Below are positions 1-7,469 of a stretch of 34,108 bases of DNA, one piece after another; positions within the stretch are counted from its first letter, which is position 1; each line of letters begins with the position of its first letter. The position numbers and the translations under genes are program-made. Source of the stretch: Anaerolineaceae bacterium (GTDB lineage: Bacteria > Chloroflexota > Anaerolineae > Anaerolineales > Villigracilaceae); the NCBI GenBank assembly GCA_009885445.1, contig VFKQ01000264.1:1-34108 (forward strand). The letters are read 5' to 3'. The notes below the pieces were generated by a model. That model was not told the origin of the DNA and ran no database searches. It saw nothing but the letters and a program-made list of their open reading frames with translations.

Positions 1-208
1 GTTTTCGTGGCACAACCCTCTTTTCGTATTCAATTTTTTACATTTGTTATTTTTCCGGTTGGCCCCTGTTTCCGCCTCACCGGTTGAACTTACTGTTTGC
101 AGTTTACAGGGTTTTAAAATGATTGTCAAGTATGTTTTGAAACTCGTTGCATCATCGAGTAAATAGTTGTCAGACAACTTTGCTCCCCGCCAGTTACTGA
201 AATGCATC

Positions 209-433
209 TTAGTCTTTGAAAACCAAAGGATACTGCTCTGGATACTTAAGTGCATCGAGTTCAATGTCCATATCAAGGTCAGGCCAATGAAAATTGTCAA
301 ACTGATTCTCAAAGTGAAAAATCTGCTCGATAGTGGCAGTTCGGAATTCAGGGTAGCGGTCATAAGGCACAAAATATTCGCCGTCTGCGGTTAATAACCA
401 GAAGCCATCACGCTCCACATTTGTGATTTCCAT
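209..433 (-). CDS. DUF2442 domain protein
   Basis: Small 74-residue protein of unknown function. The order W-L-L-T, a tyrosine-rich middle, then F-H-W-P-D-L-D-M-D-I and a closing D-A-L is the DUF2442 pattern. Its ATG follows directly on the TGA of the upstream membrane gene, and a strong GGAGAGGAGGG Shine-Dalgarno lies inside the end of that gene, so translation is probably coupled. It is therefore the last gene of the MoxR/DUF58 operon, although it has no known link with that system. A second DUF2442 protein occurs at 25191-25427 next to a DUF4160 gene; here no DUF4160 partner is present. Family call fairly sure, function unknown. Confidence 0.75.
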   Translation of the reverse strand: MEITNVERDGFWLLTADGEYFVPYDRYPEFRTATIEQIFHFENQFDNFHWPDLDMDIELDALKYPEQYPLVFKD

Positions 434-928
434 TCACCCTCCTCTCCTCATCCTCGCCACCAACTGCGTCAACCCAATCGCGGCGAGCAATGCCAGGAAG
501 GCGACCCACTCAAAACTAAACTGCGGACGAAACAGCATCGAAGCCAGCGATAAGACAAATCCCAGCGCGGCGACGCCGCTGATTCGAATCAAGTGCGGAC
601 GCTCAAGCGACTCGCGCTCGCTGAGGGTGGGCGCATTTTCGAGGCGCTGTTCAAAATCGGACAGGTCCCAGGCGAAGAGCGCGCCGACGATGCCAGCCAG
701 CATCCAGCCGGAGGGCGCGCTCGTCCACACACCATAAGCAGAAAGAATCACAGCGACAGAAAAGCCAATGGAGGCGAACCAGCGCCAATTGCGGAATTGC
801 GCAATCAGCCACAGCGCGGCGAAGATTAAGAGTCCGCGCGCGACAGCGGGCTGACCCGACTCCAAATAGCCGAGCGCCAACGCGCCCATGCCGGTGACGA
901 TGCTGACAAATAAAACGACACGGGTCAT
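434..928 (-). CDS. Membrane protein of the MoxR/DUF58 operon
   Basis: About 164 residues from the preferred start M-T-R-V-V-L-F. There are two hydrophobic helices in the first 70 residues, a third near 75-95 and a C-terminal pair, with a charged stretch (D-F-E-Q-R-L-E-N) between. The start is chosen because ATG at 926-928 overlaps the DUF58 stop by four bases (ATGA) and has a GGGAGG Shine-Dalgarno 5-6 bases upstream. The reading frame runs further upstream, but that part only shadows the DUF58 gene. I recognise no named family. Its place right after DUF58 suggests a membrane partner of that complex, which is inference. Confidence 0.65.
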   Translation of the reverse strand: MTRVVLFVSIVTGMGALALGYLESGQPAVARGLLIFAALWLIAQFRNWRWFASIGFSVAVILSAYGVWTSAPSGWMLAGIVGALFAWDLSDFEQRLENAPTLSERESLERPHLIRISGVAALGFVLSLASMLFRPQFSFEWVAFLALLAAIGLTQLVARMRRGG

Positions 929-2211
929 GCAGGCCTCCCAATCGAACGCAACCATTGCGGCGTGCGCCCCAACGCCGCGCGGACAGCGGCATCGAAAGGT
1001 TGCTCCACGTCCCAATCTACAGTTTGAATGCCCGCACCTTGCAGACGGCGTAATAACAGTCCGCGTTCGAGGCGCACAATGCGTGCGGCTGTTTCCACTT
1101 CTGAAGTGGCAGGTAAATAACTTAATTCAAAACTCACCGGGTCGGGGCTGACCACGGTGACTTGATAACCGCGCGAGCGCAAACCGACCAGTGCGCCATA
1201 ATCACCTGGAACCAGCGGACTAACCACGACGATCTGCGAATGCACAGGGAAGAGGCGAGTGGGCAAGTGCGCGAGGCTGGCGAACACTTCACTGCCGCCA
1301 GGTCGCGCCGCGGCGAGAGCCTGCAATATTCGTTCGCGTTGCACCTTGCCATAGCCAGGAATCGTCCACTGCAAATATTGTCCGTAGACCAACAGCGCGA
1401 GACGGTTGCCCTGCGTAATCAGCGCGTCGCTGATGGCGGCGCAAGCGATGACAGAATGTTCGAAAAGCGATTTATCCACGCCGAAACGATTCGATCTATC
1501 GCGCCCGTCGAGCAGGATGCCCACATCCGCGACTCTTTCCTGCTCGAATTCGTTCGCATACAAATTATTGGGATGACGCGCGCTGATGTGCCAGTTGATG
1601 CGCCGCGGCGAGTCGCCGGTTTGATATTCGCGCACGCCGAAGAAGTCCACGCCCGAGCCGCCCACCCGCGCAGGGATCTCCCCCGCATACACGCGAGTCC
1701 GCCGTGGGCGAATAGATACTTGCTTGAGGCGCGGCACAAAGGGCAGGACGATGAGTCGCGCGGGGGCGGGTAGAGTCTCCGTCCGCTGGAGCAGGCCGAG
1801 GGAGTCGCGGGCGCTGACGCGTAACGGAGAAAACTGATAATCGCCGCGCAACCCGCTAACCGTGTAAGTCCACGAGGCGGACCCGTTGGGGGCGAGTCGA
1901 ATCAAGTGGCGAGTCTCGCCTTCGAGCAGAGTCAAGCCTAAAAGCAGGTCATCCAGCACAGTTAATTCTTCGATGCTCGCGCCGCGATTTGTGATTTCAA
2001 TAGTGACGTCTACATTTTGATGCGGGCTGACGCGTTCGGCGCTCAACGAACGGCGGACATGCAATTTAATTTCGGCGGGCGCGCGCCAAAAACCAGCGAG
2101 CAGATACAACGCGAGCGGCGCAAGCAAAGCGAGCACATCCCCGCTGACGGTGGCGAGGCCGGCGAGCAGGAGGAGGTAGAGATTGAGAGCGAGGAAGAGT
2201 GGGCGATTCAT
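925..2211 (-). CDS. DUF58 domain protein
   Basis: 428 residues with two N-terminal membrane helices (about residues 5-45), a beta-rich region resembling a conserved-repeat domain (about 50-150) and then the DUF58 core. The family signature G-x-G-x-(D/E)-F-x-x-(V/L)-R-E-Y-x-x-G-D-x-x-R-x-I-(N/D)-W is clear (G-S-G-V-D-F-F-G-V-R-E-Y-Q-T-G-D-S-P-R-R-I-N-W, about residues 185-207). It is followed by a vWA-like fold with D-V-G-I-L-L-D-G-R. DUF58 proteins are usually encoded beside MoxR ATPases and are thought to act with them in folding or assembly of envelope proteins; the MoxR gene is 78 bases upstream. No clear Shine-Dalgarno is visible before its ATG. Confidence 0.9.
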   Translation of the reverse strand: MNRPLFLALNLYLLLLAGLATVSGDVLALLAPLALYLLAGFWRAPAEIKLHVRRSLSAERVSPHQNVDVTIEITNRGASIEELTVLDDLLLGLTLLEGETRHLIRLAPNGSASWTYTVSGLRGDYQFSPLRVSARDSLGLLQRTETLPAPARLIVLPFVPRLKQVSIRPRRTRVYAGEIPARVGGSGVDFFGVREYQTGDSPRRINWHISARHPNNLYANEFEQERVADVGILLDGRDRSNRFGVDKSLFEHSVIACAAISDALITQGNRLALLVYGQYLQWTIPGYGKVQRERILQALAAARPGGSEVFASLAHLPTRLFPVHSQIVVVSPLVPGDYGALVGLRSRGYQVTVVSPDPVSFELSYLPATSEVETAARIVRLERGLLLRRLQGAGIQTVDWDVEQPFDAAVRAALGRTPQWLRSIGRPA

Positions 2212-2247
2212 GTAAAAAAGATGAAAGATGAAAAAAAAATTAACCTT

Positions 2248-2273
2248 CGTGTTGTTTCGACAAGCTCAACACG
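2248..2273. repeat. Short inverted repeat between MoxR and DUF58 genes
   Basis: CGTGTTG and CAACACG arms around a 12-base loop containing TCGACAAGCTC, in the 78-base gap. It could form a hairpin in the operon mRNA. No T-run follows on the minus strand in a way that would make it a clear terminator. Confidence 0.4.
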
Positions 2274-2289
2274 CCGCCTTTGTGTTTAA

Positions 2290-3240
2290 TTAAATCACTG
2301 GCACAGCCGTGCGCAATATTGCATCTCGAATCACTTCGCCTGTGACGGTGTGCGACATCCAATATTCAGGTTGCAAAATAATTCGATGCGCGAGCACGGC
2401 GTTGGCAAAATATTTAATGTCATCGGGCAAAACATAATCGCGGCCGGCGAGCGCGGCAAAGGCGCGCGCTACTTTTAAGAAAGCCAGCGAGCCGCGCGGA
2501 CTCGACCCCACGGCGGTGCGACGGTCTTCGCGCGTGGCCTGCACGAGGCCGACGATGTACGCATCCAAATCTTTGTGGACGTGCACCGACTCGATGCTCT
2601 CGCGCAGTTCAAGTAGTTTTTGCGCGCTGGCCACTTCACGCAATTGCACTTCATCCTGCGTGCGCGCACGGCGACGACTCAAAATCTCACGCTCCTCTTC
2701 GGCAGTGGGATAGCCCATGCCCAGCTTTAACATGAAGCGATCTAATTGCGCTTCGGGCAATGGGAAGGTGCCTTCATATTCAATTGGGTTTTGCGTGGCC
2801 AACACAATGAACGGATCGGGCAGGCGCAACGTCTCGCCTTCGAGAGTCACTTGTCCCTCTTGCATGGCTTCGAGCAAAGCGGATTGCGTCTTCGGCGAAG
2901 CGCGATTAATTTCGTCGGCCAATAAAATATTGGTGAAGATCGGGCCTTTGCGCAATTCAAATTGATTCGTAGTGCGATTAAAAATATATCCGCCGGTAAT
3001 GTCAGCTGGCAAAAGGTCGGGCGTGAATTGAATCCGTTTAAAATCCAAACCCAGCACGGCGGCGAAACTGCGCGCCACAAGAGTCTTGCCGAGGCCCGGA
3101 AAATCTTCGAGCAGAACATGTCCGCCGGCCAGCGCGGCGGCGAGAATCATTTCGAGCGCGGCGCGCTTGCCCACCACGGCGCGCTCCACTTCGGCGATCA
3201 CATTTTTTGCAACTGTTGAAACTTCTTTGATGTCTGTCAT
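2290..3240 (-). CDS. MoxR-family AAA+ ATPase
   Basis: 316 residues, the usual length. Walker A D-F-P-G-L-G-K-T is at about 46-53, Walker B N-I-L-L-A-D-E-I-N-R at about 104-113, followed by the family-typical S-P-K-T-Q-S-A-L-L-E-A-M-Q-E. Sensor 1 is L-A-T-Q-N-P and the arginine-rich S-R-R-R-A-R stretch follows. The C-terminal AAA lid domain ends the protein. MoxR proteins are chaperone-like ATPases that work with vWA/DUF58 partners, which matches the next gene. GGAG lies 7 bases before the ATG. The 98-base gap upstream holds two palindromes. Confidence 0.93.
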   Translation of the reverse strand: MTDIKEVSTVAKNVIAEVERAVVGKRAALEMILAAALAGGHVLLEDFPGLGKTLVARSFAAVLGLDFKRIQFTPDLLPADITGGYIFNRTTNQFELRKGPIFTNILLADEINRASPKTQSALLEAMQEGQVTLEGETLRLPDPFIVLATQNPIEYEGTFPLPEAQLDRFMLKLGMGYPTAEEEREILSRRRARTQDEVQLREVASAQKLLELRESIESVHVHKDLDAYIVGLVQATREDRRTAVGSSPRGSLAFLKVARAFAALAGRDYVLPDDIKYFANAVLAHRIILQPEYWMSHTVTGEVIRDAILRTAVPVI

Positions 3241-3260
3241 TTACAACTCCATCTTTTTTC

Positions 3261-3298
3261 ACCGCGAAGAGCGCAAAGGTTTTTGTTTTCTTCGCGGT
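3261..3298. repeat. Inverted repeat, CACCGCGAAG family
   Basis: ACCGCGAAG and CTTCGCGGT arms, preceded by TTTTTTC. The same arms bound a larger element at 26735-26839, so this is a member of a dispersed repeat family. It lies in the leader region between two genes of the minus-strand operon. Confidence 0.6.
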
Positions 3299-3318
3299 AA
3301 AGAATTTTTATCATTACT

Positions 3319-3338
3319 CGCGACACCATGGTGTCGCG
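3319..3338. repeat. Perfect 20-base palindrome
   Basis: CGCGACACCATGGTGTCGCG, directly adjacent to the stop codon of the 3339-3929 gene. It resembles the CGGGGACCATGGTCCCCG palindrome at 24791-24808 in its CCATGG centre. It could be a dispersed palindrome or a hairpin in the operon mRNA. Confidence 0.6.
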
Positions 3339-3929
3339 TTACGATTTTTCCAAATTCGATTCAATAATTTCCAACGCGTCATGCGGATTCAAATCCAGCG
3401 GCGTGGGGCGCGGACTTTCAAACGGCCAGCGCGCTTGCGGGAAATCTGCGAACGAGCGATTCAATCCCGCGTCCAAATAGGATGCCACCTCTGCGGGCGG
3501 ATTCCAGTCTGCGTCACGCAACGCTGTCCGCGCCGACGGCGGGTTGCGCCGCGCGCGAAAAGTCAGCAAGTCACGCGCGAGTTGAGCAAGCCGTTGCGCC
3601 ACCAGCCACTTAAAATAATTTCCGCGCGAGGCTTTGTTCAGCCACAACGCCAAAGACTCCACTTGTCCGCGGCCCATGAAGGGCGGGTCTGCTTTTCGAG
3701 GGCGTAGTTTTTGTTCGGGTGTGAGACTGCCCATGATAAACCACAGCGAGGCGGCCACGATGAGTATCCACCACAAAATTTGCGGGAGCGCGTCGTAATA
3801 CAGGCCAGCGATCCACCACACATACAGCGCGGGACGAATCAACATGCGCTCGACTGTGCGCTGCATCGCAAAGGCCAGGACAGCGATGACGAGTAATCCG
3901 CCTAGAAAAATTCCTGCGCGGCGCGTCAT
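3339..3929 (-). CDS. Two-helix membrane protein of the MoxR operon
   Basis: 196 residues. Two hydrophobic helices lie at about 7-22 and 48-66, the second rich in tryptophan (I-L-W-W-I-L-I-V-A-A-S-L-W-F), followed by a soluble, basic C-terminal half. ATG overlaps the stop of the upstream DUF4129-like gene by four bases, so the two are one translational unit. I do not recognise a named family. Its position between the DUF4129 and MoxR genes fits the common MoxR/DUF58/transglutaminase-DUF4129 neighbourhood, and a role beside them is inferred from that only. Confidence 0.65.
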   Translation of the reverse strand: MTRRAGIFLGGLLVIAVLAFAMQRTVERMLIRPALYVWWIAGLYYDALPQILWWILIVAASLWFIMGSLTPEQKLRPRKADPPFMGRGQVESLALWLNKASRGNYFKWLVAQRLAQLARDLLTFRARRNPPSARTALRDADWNPPAEVASYLDAGLNRSFADFPQARWPFESPRPTPLDLNPHDALEIIESNLEKS

Positions 3930-4804
3930 GCCGTCTCACCACATGCGCGCAAAATGGAGGTGAGACATTCCGCCGCGTCGGCTTTTTCGCGCTCTTCTGT
4001 GCGCCGCGCGCCATAACGCGCAGACTCAAATAAACGAGTCAGGCGCGTAACGGCCTCGTAGGGCAAACCCGCTTTCAGCAGGTGCAGAGCGAACTCGCCA
4101 GCAGTCATCGCCTGCTGACGCTGTAGTCCGCGTGCGTGGGCTACGGCCTCAGTCATGCGCACGTAGGCTTTTAGAATCGCGTCTTCCCAATCGTGTCCGG
4201 CGGATAAATCGTCCAGCGAGGCGCGCGCGGCGGAGGCGATTTCGTTGAGCGGAAGGGCCGCGTCTGTTTGAGTCGCTGAAGTGGCGAAGCGCTGTTTGAA
4301 AAACCAGAGCAGGCCTAAAGTCAAGACGATGAACGCGAACGAGAGCAGATAAATTGTGGCGGGCGAAATGTCGGGGGGCGTAAAAACTGCGGGAGGCGGA
4401 GTAACGTCTGCGTTGCTGGGCGAGGAAAAGTCCATAGCCAAATTGATTGGCATCAAACCAAGTTGAACGCGGTTCTGAATCAGCCAGAAAATTGTGAAGG
4501 CCACGATCATTAAACGGATGAAAGCCAGAAGCCTTTGATTGGGTGAAGTCGGCAGAACCGATTGACGGGTGCGCGCCAATAATATGTAGCGAAACAAAAA
4601 TACCGCCACGATTAGCACGGCCCAAAAAACAAGCTGACTGCGCACCGCGCTGAACGGCGCGGGTCCGCCCTGCGCGGCAGTGACCTTGTCCCATTGCGCG
4701 GGATTGAATTGCACATCATGCAGGCCAGCGGCTAAATCGAGCAGGGCCAGGAGTGCTAAAGAGGCAGTTACAAGGATGGAGGTACGCGAGTTCATCGCAG
4801 GCAT
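3926..4804 (-). CDS. DUF4129-like membrane protein
   Basis: About 292 residues from the ATG at 4804, or 289 from the ATG at 4795. GGATGG lies 4 bases before the first. The frame extends upstream to 4888, but that part covers the glmS promoter and is probably not translated. Hydrophobic helices appear at about 8-25, 55-72, 85-105 and 145-165. The C-terminal 110 residues carry the DUF4129 pattern: W-E-D-A-I-L-K-A-Y-V-R-M, then T-A-G-E-F-A, then L-T-R-L-F-E-S-A-R-Y-G. DUF4129 domains often accompany transglutaminase/DUF58/MoxR genes. It heads the minus-strand operon and is divergent from glmS. Confidence 0.75.
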   Translation of the reverse strand: MPAMNSRTSILVTASLALLALLDLAAGLHDVQFNPAQWDKVTAAQGGPAPFSAVRSQLVFWAVLIVAVFLFRYILLARTRQSVLPTSPNQRLLAFIRLMIVAFTIFWLIQNRVQLGLMPINLAMDFSSPSNADVTPPPAVFTPPDISPATIYLLSFAFIVLTLGLLWFFKQRFATSATQTDAALPLNEIASAARASLDDLSAGHDWEDAILKAYVRMTEAVAHARGLQRQQAMTAGEFALHLLKAGLPYEAVTRLTRLFESARYGARRTEEREKADAAECLTSILRACGETA

Positions 4805-4871
4805 TTTACCATCCAGACTCGCGCCGCCCATCCCTCTGCAGAGGGGCGAGGTAGCCACTGCGGCTTTGCGG

Positions 4872-4877
4872 TATAAT
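4872..4877 (+). promoter_or_regulatory. -10 box of the probable glmS promoter
   Basis: Perfect TATAAT. No convincing -35 hexamer is seen 16-18 bases upstream. A start about 7 bases downstream would give a transcript whose leader contains the ribozyme cleavage site about 55 bases in. It lies in the region separating the divergent DUF4129 gene from glmS. Confidence 0.5.
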
Positions 4878-4938
4878 CCCGCTCGCACAAAAAAACAAGA
4901 CGCGGAGGTGACGCAACAAATTTATTACGGGAAAAAAC

Positions 4939-5234
4939 AGCGCATGGACTTTGGTTAGTTGGGTAGTTCGATAGTTCTATAGTTTACTGGTTGCGCAAAA
5001 CCATGTAACCGAAAAAACTATGTAACTAAATAGCTATGTAACTACTAAAAGTTGACGAGGATGAGGGTTCTCAACTGCAAAGTTGAGTTAATTGACCACT
5101 ACGGTCAAAAAAATCGAATGATCAGCGGATGCCCTCCGGTGCCAGCCAGGCCCGACTTCTTTCCCTCCAGAAAAATAACCTTCACAAAAAAATACCGCGC
5201 GGGCAACCATGCGGACAAAGTTGTGAAGCGTGGC
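4939..5234 (+). ncRNA. glmS self-cleaving ribozyme (GlcN6P riboswitch)
   Basis: Conserved blocks of the glmS ribozyme occur in order upstream of glmS. A|GCGCATGGACTTT at 4939-4952 is the cleavage strand (family consensus A|GCGCC-x-GAACT, cut between 4939 and 4940). AGTTGACGAGG follows at 5050-5060, GCGGATG at 5125-5131, and CGGACAAAG at 5212-5220. The last sits inside a P4 arm whose sides CTTCACAA (5180-5187) and TTGTGAAG (5221-5228) pair perfectly. P2 pairs GAGGG with CCCTC and carries two extra hairpins, CTCAACT-GCAA-AGTTGAG and TTGACC/GGTCAA. The P1 arm is about 110 bases long, capped by GGTT-GCGCAA-AACC. The family is known to cleave its own mRNA on binding glucosamine-6-phosphate, giving feedback on GlmS. 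Position 5 of the cleavage strand is A instead of the usual C. Confidence 0.85.
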
Positions 5235-5257
5235 ATATTAAAAGAGAATAGAGAACG

Positions 5258-5297
5258 GAGAAAAGAGAGTAGTTATGACTCCCTGCTCTCTTTTCTC
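5258..5297 (+). repeat. 12-bp hairpin between ribozyme and glmS start
   Basis: GAGAAAAGAGAG and CTCTCTTTTCTC are perfect arms around a 16-base loop. No T-run follows, so it is not a terminator. It would cap the 5' end of the cleaved mRNA upstream of the glmS GGAGG site. The purine/pyrimidine-biased sequence resembles the low-complexity tract at 25465-25522. Confidence 0.6.
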
Positions 5298-5333
5298 TAA
5301 TCATCTTCCCGCTCAACTCTGGAGGACTCCCTC

Positions 5334-7175
5334 ATGTGTGGAATCGTCGGTTATATCGGCCCGCGCGACGCGACGCCGATTATTTACAACGGCTTGAAAC
5401 GCCTCGAATATCGCGGCTACGACTCGGCAGGCATCGCCGTGTTGCAAAACGAAAATATCGAAGTGCGGCGTGAGGCGGGCAAACTTTCGATGCTGGGCGG
5501 CTTGCTCGAAACATCCCCGATCAGCGGCAACATTGGCATTGGTCATACGCGCTGGGCTACGCACGGCGCACCCAGCGCGCGGAATGCGCACCCGCATCTC
5601 GGTCAAACCGGACGCGTTGTGGTTGTGCAAAACGGCATCGTCGAAAACTATCTTGAAATCAAAGACGAGTTAACGTCTGAAGGCGTGGATTTCAAATCAG
5701 ACACAGATACCGAAACCATCGTGCATCTCGTGGAGCATTATCTCGCCAGCGGACTCGACCTTGTCGAAGCGGCGCGCAAGACCTTTAAATATATTCGCGG
5801 CGCAAATGTGGTCGTGCTCATGTCTGCGGACGAGCCGGACAAAATCATCGCCGCGCGCATCGGTAATGCTGGCGGGGTCGTGGTGGGTTACGGCGACGGA
5901 GAAATGTTCGCCGCTTCAGACGTGCCTGCCATTTTGGAGCACACGCGCAAAGTGACTTTCCTTGAGTCGCATCAAATGGCCGTGCTGACGCGCGAAGGCG
6001 TCCGCTTTGAAACGATTGACGGAAGCCGAATCCGGCCTGAAATCCAGACCGTGGCGTGGGACCCGATCGCGGCCGAAAAGGGCGAATATCGTCACTTCAT
6101 GCAGAAGGAGATTCAGGAGCAAGTCCGCGCGCTGACAGATACGCTGGCGGGCCGCGTTGATTTCGAAGCCGGAAGAATCCGCCTGCCCGATTTAAATCTC
6201 ACGCCCGAGTTGGCCAAGCGCATCACAAAAATTTACATCACCGCCTGTGGCACCGCCGCGTATGCGGGCATGGTCGGAAAATTTCTGATCGAGAAAATCG
6301 CGCGCATCCCGGTTGAGGTGGAGATTGGTTCCGAGTTTCGTTATCGTGACCCGATCATTGATGCGAACACCGTGGTGCTGGCCATCAGCCAATCCGGCGA
6401 GACGGCGGACACACTGGCCGCGATGGAGGAGGGACGCCGCAAGGGCGCGATTGTGTGGAGCATCGTCAACGCGATTGGTTCGCAGGCCATGCGCATCGCT
6501 GACGGAACCATCGCGATGCAAACCGGACCGGAGATCGGGGTGGCCTCCACGAAGGCTTTCACCGCCCCGTTGATTGACCAATACATGCTGGCGATTCTGC
6601 TGGCAGACATGCGCGGCACGATTGACGAAAAGACGCGCCGCGAGCTTGTGTCTGATCTGCGCCTCGTCCCCGACCTGGCCGGGCGCACGCTAGCCCGCGA
6701 AGCTGACGTAGAAAAAGTGGCGCACGCATTCAAAGATATTCGCAGTTGTCTGTATCTCGGTCGCGGAATCAACATGCCGATTGCATATGAAGGCGCGTTG
6801 AAGTTGAAGGAGATTTCATACATTCATGCCGAGGGCTATCCTGCCGGCGAGATGAAGCACGGCCCCATCGCGTTGATTGACCGCGAGATGCCGGTGTTGT
6901 GCATCGCGCCCAAAGACCCGTGGCATGAAAAGATGATCTCGCAGATTCAACAGGCCAAGGCCCGCGACGGAATCGTGATTGCTGTGGCGACAGACGGCGA
7001 CGAACTGGTGGCTTCGATGGCGGACCATGTGTTGTGGGTTCCCAAAATGCCCTGGCTATTGTCGCCAGTGATCACGGTTCTGCCACTGCAACAGTTGGCT
7101 TATCACATCGCCACCCTGCGCGGCCTCGACGTGGACCAGCCGCGCAATTTGGCGAAGAGTGTGACGGTGGAGTAA
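5334..7175 (+). CDS. glmS: Glutamine-fructose-6-phosphate aminotransferase
   Basis: 613 residues, the normal length. Makes glucosamine-6-phosphate from fructose-6-phosphate and glutamine, the first step towards UDP-GlcNAc for the cell envelope. It starts M-C-G-I-V-G-Y-I-G, so Cys2 becomes the N-terminal nucleophile of the class II glutaminase domain (about 1-240), which also has H-T-R-W-A-T-H-G. Two SIS sugar-isomerase domains follow (about 290-430 and 460-600) with S-Q-S-G-E-T-A-D-T and the C-terminal D-Q-P-R-N-L-A-K-S-V-T-V-E typical of GlmS. GGAGG lies 9 bases before the ATG. Expression is probably controlled by the ribozyme in its leader. Confidence 0.97.
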   Translation: MCGIVGYIGPRDATPIIYNGLKRLEYRGYDSAGIAVLQNENIEVRREAGKLSMLGGLLETSPISGNIGIGHTRWATHGAPSARNAHPHLGQTGRVVVVQNGIVENYLEIKDELTSEGVDFKSDTDTETIVHLVEHYLASGLDLVEAARKTFKYIRGANVVVLMSADEPDKIIAARIGNAGGVVVGYGDGEMFAASDVPAILEHTRKVTFLESHQMAVLTREGVRFETIDGSRIRPEIQTVAWDPIAAEKGEYRHFMQKEIQEQVRALTDTLAGRVDFEAGRIRLPDLNLTPELAKRITKIYITACGTAAYAGMVGKFLIEKIARIPVEVEIGSEFRYRDPIIDANTVVLAISQSGETADTLAAMEEGRRKGAIVWSIVNAIGSQAMRIADGTIAMQTGPEIGVASTKAFTAPLIDQYMLAILLADMRGTIDEKTRRELVSDLRLVPDLAGRTLAREADVEKVAHAFKDIRSCLYLGRGINMPIAYEGALKLKEISYIHAEGYPAGEMKHGPIALIDREMPVLCIAPKDPWHEKMISQIQQAKARDGIVIAVATDGDELVASMADHVLWVPKMPWLLSPVITVLPLQQLAYHIATLRGLDVDQPRNLAKSVTVE

Positions 7176-7183
7176 GCGATCTA

Positions 7184-7269
7184 GCCACAGAGAGCACAGA
7201 GAGATTCTAATTTTTTCTCAAGGTTTTCTCTCCCGTAAGAACATCGGGACAATGTGTGAACTCTGTGGC
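7184..7269. repeat. Dispersed inverted repeat, GCCACAGAG family (copy 1)
   Basis: Starts GCCACAGAGAGCACAGAGAG and ends GTGAACTCTGTGGC, so the outer arms pair. A second, shorter copy is at 11493-11542. The centre differs between copies. Lies between glmS and the ABC operon. Confidence 0.7.
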
Positions 7270-7349
7270 GAACGAATTTGCCTGTGTCAGTCAGACGCGA
7301 AGCGCAACCATTTTACAGATTAGTGTTTCATTAGAGGGTTGATAGCCAC

Positions 7350-7378
7350 TTGACTTGGCCCTCTAAATTTTGTATAGT
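7350..7378 (+). promoter_or_regulatory. Sigma-70-type promoter of the ABC operon
   Basis: TTGACT at 7350-7355, a 17-base spacer, then TATAGT at 7373-7378. Five of six bases match the consensus at each box. It gives a leader of about 85 bases before the ATPase gene. Confidence 0.75.
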
Positions 7379-7401
7379 AATTCTCGGTCACCCCAAAACA
7401 A

Positions 7402-7437
7402 AAACGGCACTGCCAGAAAAAGATTGGCGTGCCGTTT
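7402..7437 (+). promoter_or_regulatory. Leader hairpin of the ABC operon
   Basis: AAACGGCAC (7402-7410) pairs with GTGCCGTTT (7429-7437), and GCCA with TGGC inside, with one bulged T. Only a short pyrimidine stretch (TTTCTT) follows, so it is a weak terminator at best. It could be an attenuator or an mRNA-stability element. Confidence 0.5.
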
Positions 7438-7469
7438 CTTACGCAAAATCCCCGGGGCAAGGAGCAGAC

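Noticed and set aside
1..208. Possible gene or RNA at the left edge
   Set aside because: No frame with a family pattern and no convincing fold; only AT-rich sequence is seen.
423..737. Plus-strand open frame over the membrane gene at 434-928
   Set aside because: No family match and no ribosome site; the minus-strand gene has coupling and membrane helices.
5028..5041. AGCTATGTAACT as the ribozyme cleavage strand
   Set aside because: It lies next to the core and gives a normal short P1, but lacks the GCGC needed at the site. AGCGCATGGACTTT at 4939 fits the consensus far better.
4960..5050. TAGTT/GTAACTA repetitive stretch read as simple junk repeat
   Set aside because: It forms the two sides of a long imperfect hairpin that joins the cleavage strand and the GACGAGG core of the glmS ribozyme, so it is better seen as an enlarged P1.
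7201..7269. Terminator after glmS
   Set aside because: The hairpin belongs to the GCCACAGAG repeat family and no T-run follows the right arm.
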